From assembly GCA_019321725.1 (NCBI GenBank), contig CM033110.1, positions 17,167,278-17,231,277 of the forward strand: a DNA stretch of 64,000 bases, given 5' to 3'. Source of the stretch: Paulownia fortunei (Eukaryota; Streptophyta; Magnoliopsida; Lamiales; Paulowniaceae). Positions 23,537-36,562 of the stretch are shown piece by piece. Within the stretch, counting starts at the first letter, position 1. Every line of letters begins with the position of its first letter. The translations under genes and the position numbers were made by a program. The notes beneath the pieces are model-generated. The model worked only from the letters and a program-made list of their open reading frames with translations. It made no database searches and was not told where the DNA came from.

Positions 23537-24229
23537 AAGCGCTGCCACACTTTACACTAAAAACACACATTTTATTTTTTACACGATAAAGAGAATTTTT
23601 TTTTTTTAATTTATCATAAATAGTAAAAAAAATAGCCCACATCTAGGATATTTGGACAGACCATGCATTGAGACAGAAAGATGAGTTTTCAATTCATAGA
23701 GACAGAAAGTTGATTACATATGAATTATGAAGTTTTGATTGAAGCACACTCCCACAAGTTTGTGAGTCGTAAAAGTATACATGATAATATCAATATTTCT
23801 TTAACATTATACACACCAACTCTCCGTAAAATCATATTATTATTATTCAAATGAATAGCATAAAATTTCTCATAATTGCTTTTTCCGAATCGAGAGACTG
23901 CTGCTACATTTTTTGATATATCATCAATTTTTTATTCATCCGCACAGGGAAGGAAAAGGAGATGGATTAGACAATTTATATCCATGACTATATAAATGAG
24001 TGTTCTCCAACTTAGACCTGTTTACCCCATGTCAAAATCTGACAAAAGGCAGAAGCCATATGAAAGTGTTGTCGATATAAAGTTGGGGAGCAATCTCCAT
24101 CTTCACAACCAACCAGCCTCTAGTTTTCCACCCGGTGTGAAAAGTTAAGCGACCATGTTGTATACTCAGCTTCTTTGGTATTTGTTTGACAATTAATACA
24201 TGTGTTTATCAGCCACCTTAACACTAATT
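21775..24229. other. Intergenic DNA between the methyltransferase and CH-protein genes
   Basis: It contains the 3' flanks of two converging genes, a degenerate tandem repeat at 22606-22765, a (TA)n run at about 23502-23531 and AT-rich filler. No further gene is seen. Confidence 0.6.
22606..22765. repeat. Degenerate tandem repeat, about four units of 25-50 nt
   Basis: The core AGGTAAAYATGGARATGGCCTTCC recurs with variation at about 22612, 22653, 22677 and 22718. Alternate units are followed by a CATRGTTYGTCYGC-like linker. Confidence 0.6.
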
Positions 24230-27200
24230 TCATAGCTTGAGCTTTCCTGCTGGATATATCCCTTTCCCTACACTTCCTTTTTGTTGCTTCCTGGATGAGG
24301 ACTTTGATCCGCTGTAATTTGAAACCTGACCATACTGCTTAGTTTCTTGTGCATTATTCCCTTTGCCTTTTCTGCTGTATGGAAATTGTGCGTCAACAAG
24401 TTGCATTAACATACTAACAGGGGGAAGGAACTCAACATATCACAGAGATAAGCATATAAAGCCAAAAACAGGAAAAAAGATTCACACCTGAGGTGCAGCA
24501 AGAGAAATAACACACCAGCAATGGCTGTGCCTTTGACAACTGTTTTCAGCAGTGGCCCTCGACCATGCTTCCCAGGAGGCAGTGGAGGACTTGTATCATT
24601 CCTCCCGTCTGAAATACTTTCTGCCAGAATACCCAGACTGGGTTCTCTTATATCCTGTTCTCTTTTATCCTGTGTAAGAAGAGAGAAAAATAATCGTAGA
24701 TTACGAGCAGATAAAAATAGAGCACTTCGACACAAAATCTTTTGCATGACAATTTAGTAGATAATCACCTGACTATCATTTTCAGCAGCGGAAGAAATAT
24801 TATCTTCGATGATGTAGGCTACATGAGCGTCTTTCTGAGCTCTGTTCATGTCTTTGACAGGCAAGCAAGGATGATTGTCTGAAATAGTTTCACGCAGATT
24901 TGCTTGAACAATAGAACTATGAATGTTAATGTCATCTGAAACAACCGGAGGTGTATCTTGGATACTAAAACCTTGAACAATAATGTTCTGAAGCTGCTCT
25001 CTGGATCTTTCACTCTCCTCAACTGATTTACTGTTGCATGAAAATTTTAAATAGTCCTTCGTCACATCTGAAATATGACCATCAAAATCAGTTAAAACGT
25101 GATTGTCCCCATTCTGCAAAAAATCTGAATCTGAACGAAGCATGGTAGTCCAAAGAGTCCCATTGTCCTTATCTTCACAAAGAAGAAGAGTCTCCTGATT
25201 ATCACCTGCAAAAACCACATCCCTGTTTTCCAGACAAAAGTCATTTTCAGGATTTTTGGTTTGAGTGCCACATGTTTCACCTTCTAGAGACTCCATGCCG
25301 GATGATACGGATTTGTTCTGAGATGGAAGAAAATATTTAGTAGAAGCACTCAATACTCTTGGTGCCATTTCGGATTCAGCTTCTTGAGAATCATATAGTA
25401 CAGTGTGCAAAGGGGTTTCATATGTGTCCGTCTTTGGGGGTTCGGATAATACAAATGAATCTTTATAGTGCTTTTCAGCCTCGTGTTCCTTTGATACAGA
25501 AGAGTGAACATTTGCACTTGATGAATCATCCTCATCAAACTGGTCATCAAACTCCAAGTTGAGCAACCGGCCTAAAACAGAGCTCATGCTAGTGGTGGAA
25601 GATACCTCCATATCTTCATCATCAGAAAATTTCCTTTGGGATCCATTCTGGAAACTCCTCCTATCAGAGGTAAGTCCTTGAGAGTCAACATTCAAAAAGA
25701 AATCAAACATATTGTTTTCTTCATCAAGAATAACAGGATTGCTCCCATCAGTTGCATGGACCATTAAATCTGAAAATGCCAAGTAATCTGAAATGTAATT
25801 ACTTTCTCCTACATTGATGCATGAAGAATCTCCCACAACAGAATAATCATTCTCAAGGGTGAAGTTGATATTGGAAATGTCCGCAGTACCATTTCTGCGG
25901 TTATGCCTCTCGTCATTATTTACACATGAAACACCATGATATACTTCTTTTTGAGAAATGATGCAACACGAAGACGTTTTATCAAGCTCATGATCATTCT
26001 CAAGATGTTTTGGAGAAAATGATTGGACTGTCTCAGATAAAGAAGCTGATTTACAACGTTGGTGTTTAAATTCCTCTATGCATTGGCATTTGACATCTGA
26101 TTCTAGTACATTTTGTCTCCCATATCGTCCAGATATAGAATATGCTTCAGGTGAATTTTCTAGGTCAGAATTTACTCCATCAGCATAATCAAACTTGCTA
26201 GCAGATGAAAAAGAATTTTCACCCATATATCTGCTTTCTGCCTCATCTGACTCTTCAGAGCTACTAGAATCATCATCTCTATTAGATGGCACATACAAAT
26301 TTTTCTATTCACAGCAAAGGCAACAAAAGATTAGTCAGCAACTTGACATTGGCATCTAATTTGAAAAAATAATAAATTTTTTACAGCAATAACTACTTAT
26401 CACTAATATAGTTACATTATGTGATGAATAAACAAATGGTATACCTGTTTCAGTCTCATTTGTGAAACCTTACGTGAACTGTAACTGGAAGAACTTGAAA
26501 GGGTGCATTGTGATGATTCCAAGCTTCTTCTAATTACCCCTACCATATCTGTTGGCATGGCTACTGAGTATATAACCATGTCAAAGTCCGGGACCTGGTT
26601 CAAAGTAAATGACAAAATGTTAGCGCCTAACAGAAACAATTTGGAACAAATGCTGCAGAAGAAGATAAGAAACTGTGCAAACACTTTTGCTGAAATAGTA
26701 AAGAATAAACAGGAAATGTATCTGATCAAGAAATATCTTACACTTAGTTGCTTAGACCTGGCTTTCTTTGAGAGAGCTCTTATGCAAATGCAAACTTTTC
26801 GAATATCTCTTTTCTCAACAACATCAGATGGTGAAAAGAGGTCAATGCCACTCAATCCCATAATTTTGCATATCTACCAAAACACAACCAATTAGATTAG
26901 CAAACACTATTAAAGCATTCGAGATGGTAAAATCCAGTTGTCGGCACAAACAACAGATCTGAGTTGCTGCCTTTTGCTCCAAGTTGGAAGTGACAGTGAA
27001 AATTAAAATTGCACTAAAAAATATTTGTGAGGATGGACATGGAAATGATACATTACCTTTAGAAAGGAATCAACATTGGAGTAAGGCCTGTACCTGCCAC
27101 TGCTCTTTTTAGAACCAAATGGCCCATATTTATGTTTCAAATGTCTAAGCTCCATACATTTTGCCAACAACAAATTCCACACTACTTTAGAAACCTCAAA

Positions 27201-28725
27201 CCTAAAAGTCCAGAGATGTCAAGTCAATATATCAGTGAATGCAATGGAAAGACTTCTCAAAGAAAATTACAAAGCCACATTATCTCATGCTCTATTCTGC
27301 ACTAGAATGTGGGATACTAAATGCTTCCATCATGAACCAAACAATTACCAAATCTATATGATGTTTATCATCTGGCGTTTTGAAAAAGACAGAAATATTT
27401 TTTTCAACTTGAAGATATGAGCACATTCCGAAGCAATTAAGAGGAAGAAAATGTCTATTTCCCACTAATCATATTGTTTCACCACTTGATACACAGAGTG
27501 CACATTCTTATTTCGGCTGCAGCAGTGACGACATCCGAGGAAAATGGAAATAATTGGTGGAATACATTAAAATGCGCTTGAACAGCATATAGATCCTTTT
27601 TACCAATGTGATCTTGGGATAACAATTGTTGATAATACAGTCAATAAAGAAGCAATGAAGACAAACATTCTTCCATTGAAAAGTTATATCCTTCTTTAAA
27701 GAAGTATCAAATCAATAATGAGTTTCCCAGTCTAAAGCGTTCACAATGTAGTTATAAAGGTAAAACTCAACACTTCGTTGAATTTCCATACTTCGGTCAC
27801 TTTGACCTATAATTTTGAAATTACAAGATCAACTAATTATATGATTAATCAATTCAATATATTTAAAAATTTCCTGATGGAGGTACTCAAACAATTAAAT
27901 TCACTGCTTATATCCACAATAAGTACATGAAAATATTACTCTGAGGGCAAACTGTAGTCACATAAAGTTCCTGTTGTACCAAAATTGTGCATCATAACAT
28001 TTAAATACATAAAAAAGATTCTAGACAACGAGTAACAAAAATCTTCTGAGCCAATAATTACAAAAGTTTAGCAATGGCATTTAGACATTTTAGCAGAACT
28101 GGAAGCACAATGGAATATACACAAAAACCAATTCAAGACAAACACATTGTCAGATAAAAGTTTCAGTGAAGTAAAGAGTTGCCTTTCCATTTTCTCTATA
28201 CTAATGTCTGTTTTTTTGGTACCCAAAGTTAGGAAGATTGAATGAACAAAGTCATATACTCACTATAGAATATCATCAAGAAATATGCCAAACCAATATT
28301 CAAGATCCCCGCACCCCACCCAATAAAAATAAAAAATTTAAAAAAAAAAAAGAAAATAAAGATAAAATAAATCAGCACTAATCAAGAATTCGGCCCACGT
28401 AAAGAATTAAAAAAAAAATAACAAAAGTCAAGAACTCACAATATCTCCCCATCTTGAAGCAAATCAGAAATATGCAAATCCTCATCCAATCTTGTGTTGA
28501 GAACTTCTCCAAGCCATATTCTTGTTTGAGTCTGAATCCATAAAGCCAATACCAAATGTTCAAAAGAATCCAATAGTTCTAAACTTCTCATCTACAGAAA
28601 CAATAACGAAAATTGCAATAAACAAGAGTATGACTGTGTGTTGTGTGTATAAAAGGGACCTGCAAGAAAACTTCATCGAGTTCCCGGAAACTGGATTCTG
28701 CCGAGGACGGAGATGAATCAATCAT
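24230..28725 (-). CDS. Plant calponin-homology-like domain protein with C-terminal membrane anchor
   Basis: Eight exons on minus join in phase: 28725-28660, 28531-28440, 27201-27057, 26873-26742, 26594-26445, 26304-24769, 24669-24488 and 24374-24230 (TGA), giving 815 residues. Residues 1-150 form a calponin-homology-like region (TQTRIWLGEVLNTRLDEDLH, LQDGEILFEVSKVVW, KIMGLSGIDLFSPSDVVEKR, KVCICIRALSKKAR). A linker with a run of Ser follows. Exon 6 encodes 512 residues that are acidic, Ser-rich and without a known fold. Near residues 749-767 is one hydrophobic helix (KGTAIAGVLFLLLHL) after basic residues, then a basic tail. CH domains bind actin or microtubules in general. For this protein a link between membrane and cytoskeleton is only inference. 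The acceptor of exon 8 is a CAGCAG tandem, so forms with and without one residue are possible (start 24374 or 24371). Confidence 0.85.
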
Positions 28726-29169
28726 TTTCAGATTTCCCGCCTAAAATCACTCATCAAGCAGTACTAAAAATTTCAAAAATAATATTCGATCTCAAAAAAA
28801 GAAAGAGAGAGTGAAGATGGGCTGGGAGTAAACTGCTGCTTGAAGAAAGAAAATGAAGAATCTTGAAATTGTTTTCAAGTCTACGAGGTAAGAATAGTGC
28901 CGCGTGGGTAGTTTGATTTCCTTTTCTTGTTTTCATTATTTGTGTCCATGAAAAGGAAAATTCAGACACGAATAATTTTTTGTGTGGACGATGTTTGTTT
29001 TTTCTTTTTTCTTTTTTTCTCTTTTTTTCATGGAAATCTATTTTGCTTTTGTTTGGGGTTAGGATTTATGGGGACAGGCGGGCGACGCAGCGCAGGCTGG
29101 TGCCGCAAAAGACAAGCTGCGGATTATGGGCGCTCACTTTTTGTATTTTCTCACTTTTTCCCTTTTTTT
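28726..29169. other. 5' flank of the CH-protein gene
   Basis: An AG-rich then pyrimidine-rich leader and promoter region. Open frames here (28927-29333) are poly-Phe/Leu products of T-rich sequence and not credible genes. Confidence 0.5.
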
Positions 29170-31142
29170 CATCTCCTGCCTTTTTTTCCCTGCGTATTTC
29201 CTTTGTTTTTTGTTTGTTTGCTATATTTTCTCTGATTGGCTGTTGTCCAATCCAAAGGGCTAAGAAACTAGAAACCCCATTCTTTTTTCTCTATAATTTC
29301 TCTTTCAGTTACTACATCTTGAATCATTTCTAATTAAATTGACATTTTAATCCCATAATAAATTGCTAAATGAGCAGATAAAACTTCAAAGTAGTCGTTA
29401 TGAAATTTAAATTAGAATCAAGCAATATAGTGCTTGTCTGCATTTAAATTATTTACACACTAATACATGTAAAATTGGTCGATAAATCATCTTGAAACAA
29501 AAATTGACTTAAAATTCATTAGCATTCGCTTTTTTTCCAATAATCGCCCCACGATTTAATCCTTGTGAAAAAAAATGTGTTTTGGTCAGTTAAAAATAAA
29601 TTAAAACCATTCTTGGTTTTTACTGTCATAGTATACATATAAGAAGCACATTATTTAATCATAACCTTTTTGGAAACAATTCTCAGAAGTATTTTCCTTG
29701 AGAAGCACTCTTAAACTGGTATAAGAAATTAGAAAGGCTTTTTCTGTAAGACCACGAGGTCATATCCGTCTTTTTAGAAGTCCTAAAGTTTAGCATTGAT
29801 ATTTCTCAGGTTTGTTGTTGGAACAATTAATGTTCCATAAGCAATAATACCACAATTTTAAAAATATAAGATAAAATAATTGTGGCATTTTTAATTTCCC
29901 TTTATTTTCTTCTTTATTTATATATTTTTCCATATCCATTTCACGTGTCTCGATGCCGTTTGAATTTTGAGAATTTGGTATAAATGTTAAGTATTAAATG
30001 ACATTGGACCACATTTAATGCAAAGTATATAAATTGCAAATTAATATCTTCCATCTCCCTGAAAAACACGTATTTTCCCATGGTTTTGGAATGCCTTCTC
30101 TGTATTTCAAATTATGAAAAGTCCACCACGAATTTATGGTTAAATAGTGACTGGCTTAAAATATTCAATTTCGAAAATTTGAAGTTATGAAATATTTGAA
30201 ATTTGGAACTAAAATTTATTCTTTAAAGTTTTGAAATACGAACATCACAATGTGATGGCGGCATCTGGGGAAAAAGTTAGAAAATTGAATAAAAGGAATA
30301 TACATATTAAGACTTCAGAGAAAAATTTAGTTTTGTAGATTTAATTAACACTAATATGTTGTAGGGAGCCTCCCAACATGTAATTTCAATTAATGGGTTT
30401 TGAGTATTACACCCTTTTTTTCTATTCTACCCTCAAAAATAGGCTGGCTTACTTAACAACTCAAGAATTGGCAAACTTTCTAAACGGCTTTCGACCAATC
30501 GAAACCTCGGGCTGGAATCCAATCCCGCCTAATCCGTTGTTGATTCTTTAATATGATGTGACTTAGAATTTTACATCACGAAAACATATATCATAAAGTA
30601 TGTGTTTATTATATAAGCAAAATCTTTATAAATATCCCCTCATTATCATAAAAGGTAATTGATATTTTATCTAATTATTCTTATCTATTAATTCAGACCT
30701 TATAATTCTTTCTTGATCTCAATTTAACTTAAGCAAGAATTTATGTGGGAGCCATCCAAATAAATCTAACAATATCTCTTGTTTAGGTCACTTTTTTATT
30801 TGAAATTTGAATTTTTAGATCGTACATGACCTTTATTTCTTGATCCAACATCATCTCAATGTCCAAAATTGAGCTAAATCAAGTTACTGAGGTTAATTAA
30901 TTAAAATATCAATTGTAGCTATTAAAAATCAATAATTAATTAATCAAATATATAGAAATAGACAAATATCCACACTTTTGCTATAATTCAAACTCGAAGG
31001 TTTATAATTTTAAAGTTTAGTATTCTACGATAGACTTTTACAATCACAAAATTGTTAAAGTCCCTTTTACCTTTCCCATTATTGAAAAAAACTTGAAACC
31101 TTAAAGTCCTTGATATTTTTATGCTTCCTTCCAATGTTACAA
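29170..31142. repeat. Segmental duplication, copy 1
   Basis: It aligns with 33897-36562 in the same direction, starting at ATCTCCTGCCTTTTTT and ending near ATGCTTCCTTCCAATG. Well-kept blocks include GGGAGCCTCCCAACATGT and the run around AATGACATTGGACCACATTT. About 490 nt (30400-30890) are present here but missing in copy 2. Copy 2 has an extra 1245 nt element. Confidence 0.75.
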
Positions 31143-32577
31143 CTACAAACTAGTTCTTCTATTGTCAACTGAAAAATTACTTTGCTACTCGAGCTGTGAG
31201 TAAACATGCACCTTATAGAAAAATAAAAATCAAATAGATAAGAGTCAAATTAAATTCCAAGACAAAATATGTTAAGTTTGAGACTTATTTTGTTAGCATT
31301 ATTTGTGCAAAATAAAATTTGATTTTATTGGTTCTTTTAAAAAAGGTAAGTTGAATTTTCTATATTGCAACGAAAATTTTAATGCAAGACTAATTCTTGG
31401 ATATTAGTTTTGTAAGAATGAAATTCTATCTGCTAATGCAAGACTAATTCTTGAATATGAGTTTTGCAAAAATGAAACTCTTATCTACTTAACATAGTGG
31501 ACGGTCTTATCAGGGATAAGTTCGTGGAATTGATGAAAAAAATTCCTAGTTATCTCCTAATAAATCCATGTCCAAACCAAAAAAAAAAAAAAAGATTTGA
31601 TTGAGCTTGTAGCATCCGGATAAAAAAATTATCACAATCAAGCTTCATGGAAGTTTCCTAAACTGATGGATTTTCTACCATTATTATGCATTCGATTTCT
31701 TAATGTCTTGTGTAGAAACTTGTTTTGTATATGATTTCATATTTAATTAGGAAACACAGAAATGTTGTAATAGATGAGTCTTTGACTTAGATTGAGAAAC
31801 TTTCAATGTATTTGATTAGGAATCTAATTAATATATTTGTGCACAAACTTACATTGTTATCGGTCTTTAGAGAATTCATCCAGCAAAGAGAGAGCAACAA
31901 ATTTCGTCTCTAGAGCATTTAATCGCTGATCAAGCTGATCAAGAATTATGAGCTTCAAGTCAGCCTAGAGATTTATGTGGTCCAAATGATATTAAAACAT
32001 CACATTAAATATCCTTCAAGAGAACAAGATGAATTCTCAGGAAAGAATATTATGTTGATTGATGGCGGTCATTATTGAAAGGAATTCAATAAGACAAACA
32101 AGATTTCGAAAATAAATCCACCATCATAGCAATACAAGAACGACACCAAATTAAAGTGAGATCTTTATTTTGTTTAATAAGTTTTATTATTATATTGTGT
32201 AAAACCTTTACTAATAGTGGATTATTTTTTTTTTTTGGGACGTGACCTCATGGAATAAGATATTTGATATCCGAACTATGTTAAAATTACTATGTTAATT
32301 TTTATTTTTTCACTGTATACTTTATTTTATGTTCTGACCGATGTTATAACATAAATTGAAACACAAAGAATCTGATAAAACAATTAACTTTGTTAAATAC
32401 ATCAAAAGCAGATTTTAATATGTGGCATATAGAGCATGTTAGTAGACATACTTTGTAAGATTTTAGGACTAATCTATTATTTTTTTGAGTGCATATATAA
32501 ATTTCTTACGTAAAGTTGGCTCGATTTTACATTTATCTTTATTGGAGAGAACCAACTACTTATTGAAAACTTAGAAT
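31143..32577. other. AT-rich spacer between the duplicated copies
   Basis: No gene is seen. It holds a two-unit tandem repeat of 54 nt at 31380-31490 (units start TAATGCAAGACTAATTCTTG). It could include the leader or LTR edge of the gag remnant that follows, but no clear primer site was found. Confidence 0.5.
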
Positions 32578-33894
32578 GAGGGCTTTTATCAAGTCACTAG
32601 ATGAAATAGCTGTAAACAGACTGGTATCACCCAATAATTGAGTATGCAAATAAAAACATGATTTTAAGGCTCGAACGCAAGGGTTCCACTAATGAAAATT
32701 GCCTTGTTAATGACAATTCAAAGGCTTTGAATTTAACACAATTATTATAAATCAGTTTAATCTCATCTCAACTTGTGAATCGACAAGGAGGTTGGGATAT
32801 CTTACAAGTTCCCTATGAAGGGATTGTAAGATTCTCTAAACTATAAATTTTAGCTTCTAAATTTGAAAATCTTAGAATACATGATAATGAAACTAATGCA
32901 TTTAATACTAAATCATGTAATATTGCAAATGAGACTCATGCTTAGGTGAGAACTATTCAGATATTAGAAAGATATTAAGGTCTTACACAAGAGAATTGCC
33001 TATAAAGTTACTGGCATGGAGAAAGCAAAAGATGTACAACCATGTGATTGGATGAATTGATAGGGCCCCTACAAACCTTTGAGATAAACTTCAAGCACTC
33101 AAACATTATCTATGATTGACGAACTTGATGTTAGTAAAGTTCCAATCTTTCTAAAAATAAAAGTACTCCTAATCCTTCTTCTTGGTCCTAATGATACGAA
33201 AGACAAGCTGATTCAATGTAGAGAATGTGGAGGCTATGGCCATATTCGATCTCAATATTTGCTAACACTCTCAAGAAGATGGAACGATCATTCAATACAA
33301 CATGGAGTGATGAAGAGTCAGAAGATACTCAGAAAGAGAATGATAATATAGTCAGTAATTATATGACTCTATATTAGGACTCAAAATAGAACATATCCTA
33401 TCTGGAAAGTATTATACTACAAGTCATATTGAAACACCGTCCAATTCTAAAGACGATAGTGACTTAACATCATCAGTTAAGAAAAAAGTTCAATTTGATA
33501 ATTTAAGTGGTATCAATTCTGAATGCAGTAGTAAAGATGACGAACCTAGTTTCAAAGAAATTTAGCAAATATACAATAAGTTATTTTAAAAATAACTTGG
33601 AGTTTATGATAACAAGTCATTAGATGGACAGATTATTGAATTTTCATGTCAAAAGGTGGAGTTAACATGAGTTGAAACACTATATACTCTAAATTGTTGA
33701 GAAAGAAAAGGTGGTTGGTGCGAAACTTGCTGAATTAAAAAGCACCAAAACTTATTTGTCAATAATGAGTATTAGTAAAATTAAACTTGATGAAATCATC
33801 TCTTATGTACAAATTGGAGAAAATAGTCCAGGGCCTGATTATATTTGTGAAAATTTAAACACAAAGAAGAATACAAATCAAAGATTGAATTTAG
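32578..33894 (+). pseudogene. Second Sirevirus-type gag remnant
   Basis: On plus this region gives AFIKSLDEIAVNRLV, then ILASKFENLRIHDNET, LDELIGPLQTFEI, a zinc knuckle CRECGGYGHIRSQ (last Cys changed to Tyr), then ERSFNTTWSDEESEDTQKEN and a final KLDEIISYVQIGE stretch. These correspond block by block to the gag at 13795-15810, in the other orientation. Frequent stops and frameshifts show it is dead. It ends at the border of duplicated copy 2, so LTRs and pol are missing or the flanking 2 kb repeats replaced them. Confidence 0.7.
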
Positions 33895-33896
33895 CT

Positions 33897-36185
33897 ATCT
33901 CCTGCCTTTTTTCCCATTACATATTTTCTTTGTTTTTTTGTTTGTTTGCTATATTTTCTCTGGTTGTTGTCCAATCCAATGACTAATCCAAAAGGCCAAG
34001 ATACTCCATTATTTTTTTTTCCCTATAATTTAACTTTTAGTTACTAGATCTTGAATCATTTCTAACTAAATTAACATTTTAATTCCAAATTAATTTGCCA
34101 AAAGAGTCGATATAACTTCAAAATACTCGTATGAAATTCAAGATTAGAATCAAACAGAATATTGTTTGTCTATATTTAATTTAGGTAAATCTCACTTTAC
34201 TTTTTTTAACTTTTGTTGATAATCACTTTATTCCTCAATTGTCTCACTTAAGGGTGGATATTGGGTCGGGTGGTCAGGTTTTCAAGTAGTCAGCTCGGAT
34301 ACCCGATATGTCAAGTAGCATATTTTGCTACCCGACAATATGTTGGGTTTCGGGTTTTTCTTTAAAAAAAAATTATTTTTTCCCCTCATTTTACCCCTTG
34401 TACTCGAAAATAATTAATCAAATTATCATTTTTTATTATTTAGACTAAAAACTTTAAAATATTCTAAAACTAATATATTTATATTTATATTCTAGTAATT
34501 TTTTCAATTTGATTAATTAGTTACTTGATATTAAATTAATTTAAGATTTTATTATACTTAAATTTTAATAGTTAATTGTTAATGCAACATAGTTCATATC
34601 AAATTAATACATAATAGAATATTTTTTATTAGATAATACACTTTACTTATGAATTTTCTACTCAATACAAATTCAAAAAATATATAAAATATTTTTAAAT
34701 AATATAATAAATACATAAAACATTAATAATAAGTTTTTATTATTAATAGAATTACCATAAGTTCACAGAGATAATGTTAATTCAAAACAAGTAAAAGTAA
34801 TAAAATTAATTAATAAAATAACTATAATTTTCTTAAATAGAATATAATATCTATTAAATTATGATAATTTGACTATTTATAATTTATTTAACAGTATTAA
34901 ATTATACCTAAAAATAAATTTTTCTATATAATTTAACATTGTTTTTATAAAATTTTAATAATTCCATTAACAATGAGAAGTTTATTACTAATATTTTTAT
35001 GTATTTAATAAAATACTTTTTAGAAATATGTTATATTTTTTTTATATTTATGATAATTAAAAAAATTATAAATAAAATGTATTAGCTAATAAAAAGTATC
35101 ATATGATATAAAAATTTAATAGGAACTATATTTATAAAAAAAATAGCTATTAAAATTTAAGAATAATAAAATTTAAAATAAATTTAATATTAAGTGGTAT
35201 TAATTAAGTTGAAAAATATTAGAATGTAAATACAAGTCTATTAATATTAAAAAAATTTAAACTAATTTTACTATAAATAATGAATAATAGTAATTTAGTT
35301 AAATTTTTTAGAATAAAAAGGAGTAAAGTGAGATAGAATTAGATTACAATGTGGTAAATTGAAATAATTAAAAATATAAAAGAGTAAAGCAATACTCAAT
35401 ATTAATAGGAGTAAAGTGATATTTACCCTTTAATTTATTTACATACGTATTAATATAAGTAGAATTTGTTGATAAGTTGTCTTGAATTCATACAAGCAAT
35501 ATTACCATAGTGACAAAAACAAAAACAAAAAAAAAAATGAAAAAAATCTTTTTTTGTGAGAAAAAAGTTTTTGTTCAGTTAAAAAGATAAATTAAAACCA
35601 CTGTTGGTTTTTGCTATCATAGTATATATATATATGAGGCACATTATTTAGTCGTAACCTTTTTGAACGTACTCCTTAACTGGTCTAAGAAATTAGAAAG
35701 GCATTGTTTGTAAAGACCACGAGGCCAGACCCGTCTTTTACGAACTAACTAAAGCCTAACATTAATATTTCTCTGCTTTGTAGTTGAAACAATTAATGTT
35801 CCTTGAGCAATAATATCACAATTTTTGAAAAATAAAATAAAATAATAGTTTGAGAATTTGGTATAAATGTTAAAGTATTAAATGACATTGGACCACATTT
35901 AATGCAAAGTATATAAATTGCAAATTAATATCTTCCATCTCCCTGAAAAACACGTACTTTCCTATGGTTTTGGACCAGTTCAACGCCTTCTCTCTAATTC
36001 AATTATGAAAAGCCCAACACGAATTTATGGTTAAACAATGACCGGCTTAAAATATTCAACTTCGAAATTTCGAAGTTATGAAATATCTGAAATTCAGAAC
36101 TGAATTTTAGTCTTGAAAGTTTTGAAATACGAACATAACAATAAGATGGCTGCATCTGGGAAAAAAGTTTGAAAATTAAACAAAG

Positions 36186-36221
<36 letters not shown>

Positions 36222-36562
36222 CCTAAGAGAAAAAATTAATTTCGTAAATTTAATTAATACTAATATATTGTAGGGAGCCTCCCAACATGTATTTCATTTA
36301 ATAGGGTTGATTTGTTAAAATATCAATTACAACTATCAACAATCAATAATTGATTAAATCATCTATATATAAGTAGATAAATATCCACACTTTTACTATA
36401 ATTCAAATTCAAAGTTTTATAATATTGAATTTTATTCTACGAGAAATTTTTACATTCAACAAAATTGTTAAAGTCCCTCGTACATTTTCCGTCATTGAAA
36501 AAAAAAAACACTTTGAACTTTTAAGTCCTTGATATTTTTATGATTCCTTCCATTGCTACAAT
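33897..36562. repeat. Segmental duplication, copy 2, interrupted by a TIR element
   Basis: It aligns with 29170-31142 once the 1245 nt insert (34184-35428) is removed. Differences are scattered substitutions and small indels, including an expanded (TA)n at 36188-36217. Confidence 0.75.
34184..35428. mobile_element. Terminal-inverted-repeat element with 9 bp target duplication (Mutator-like)
   Basis: The ends are GGTAAATCTCACTTTACT and, reversed, GGGTAAATATCACTTTACTC. Both flanks are TTTAATTTA (34175-34183 and 35429-35437). Copy 1 of the segmental duplication has a single similar TTTAAATTA at the matching site (near 29442), so the empty site is visible. A 9 bp duplication points to the Mutator group. 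No transposase ORF is present. The interior is AT-rich with a GGGTCGGGT-type patch near 34265-34350. Confidence 0.8.

Noticed and set aside
28927..29333. Two overlapping Phe/Leu-rich open frames that look like membrane proteins
   Set aside because: They are products of a T-rich leader region, with no conserved motif and competing frames.
33897..36562. LTR of the gag remnant at 32.6 kb
   Set aside because: No TG...CA ends, primer site or polypurine tract were found at the borders. It is kept only as an alternative in the findings.
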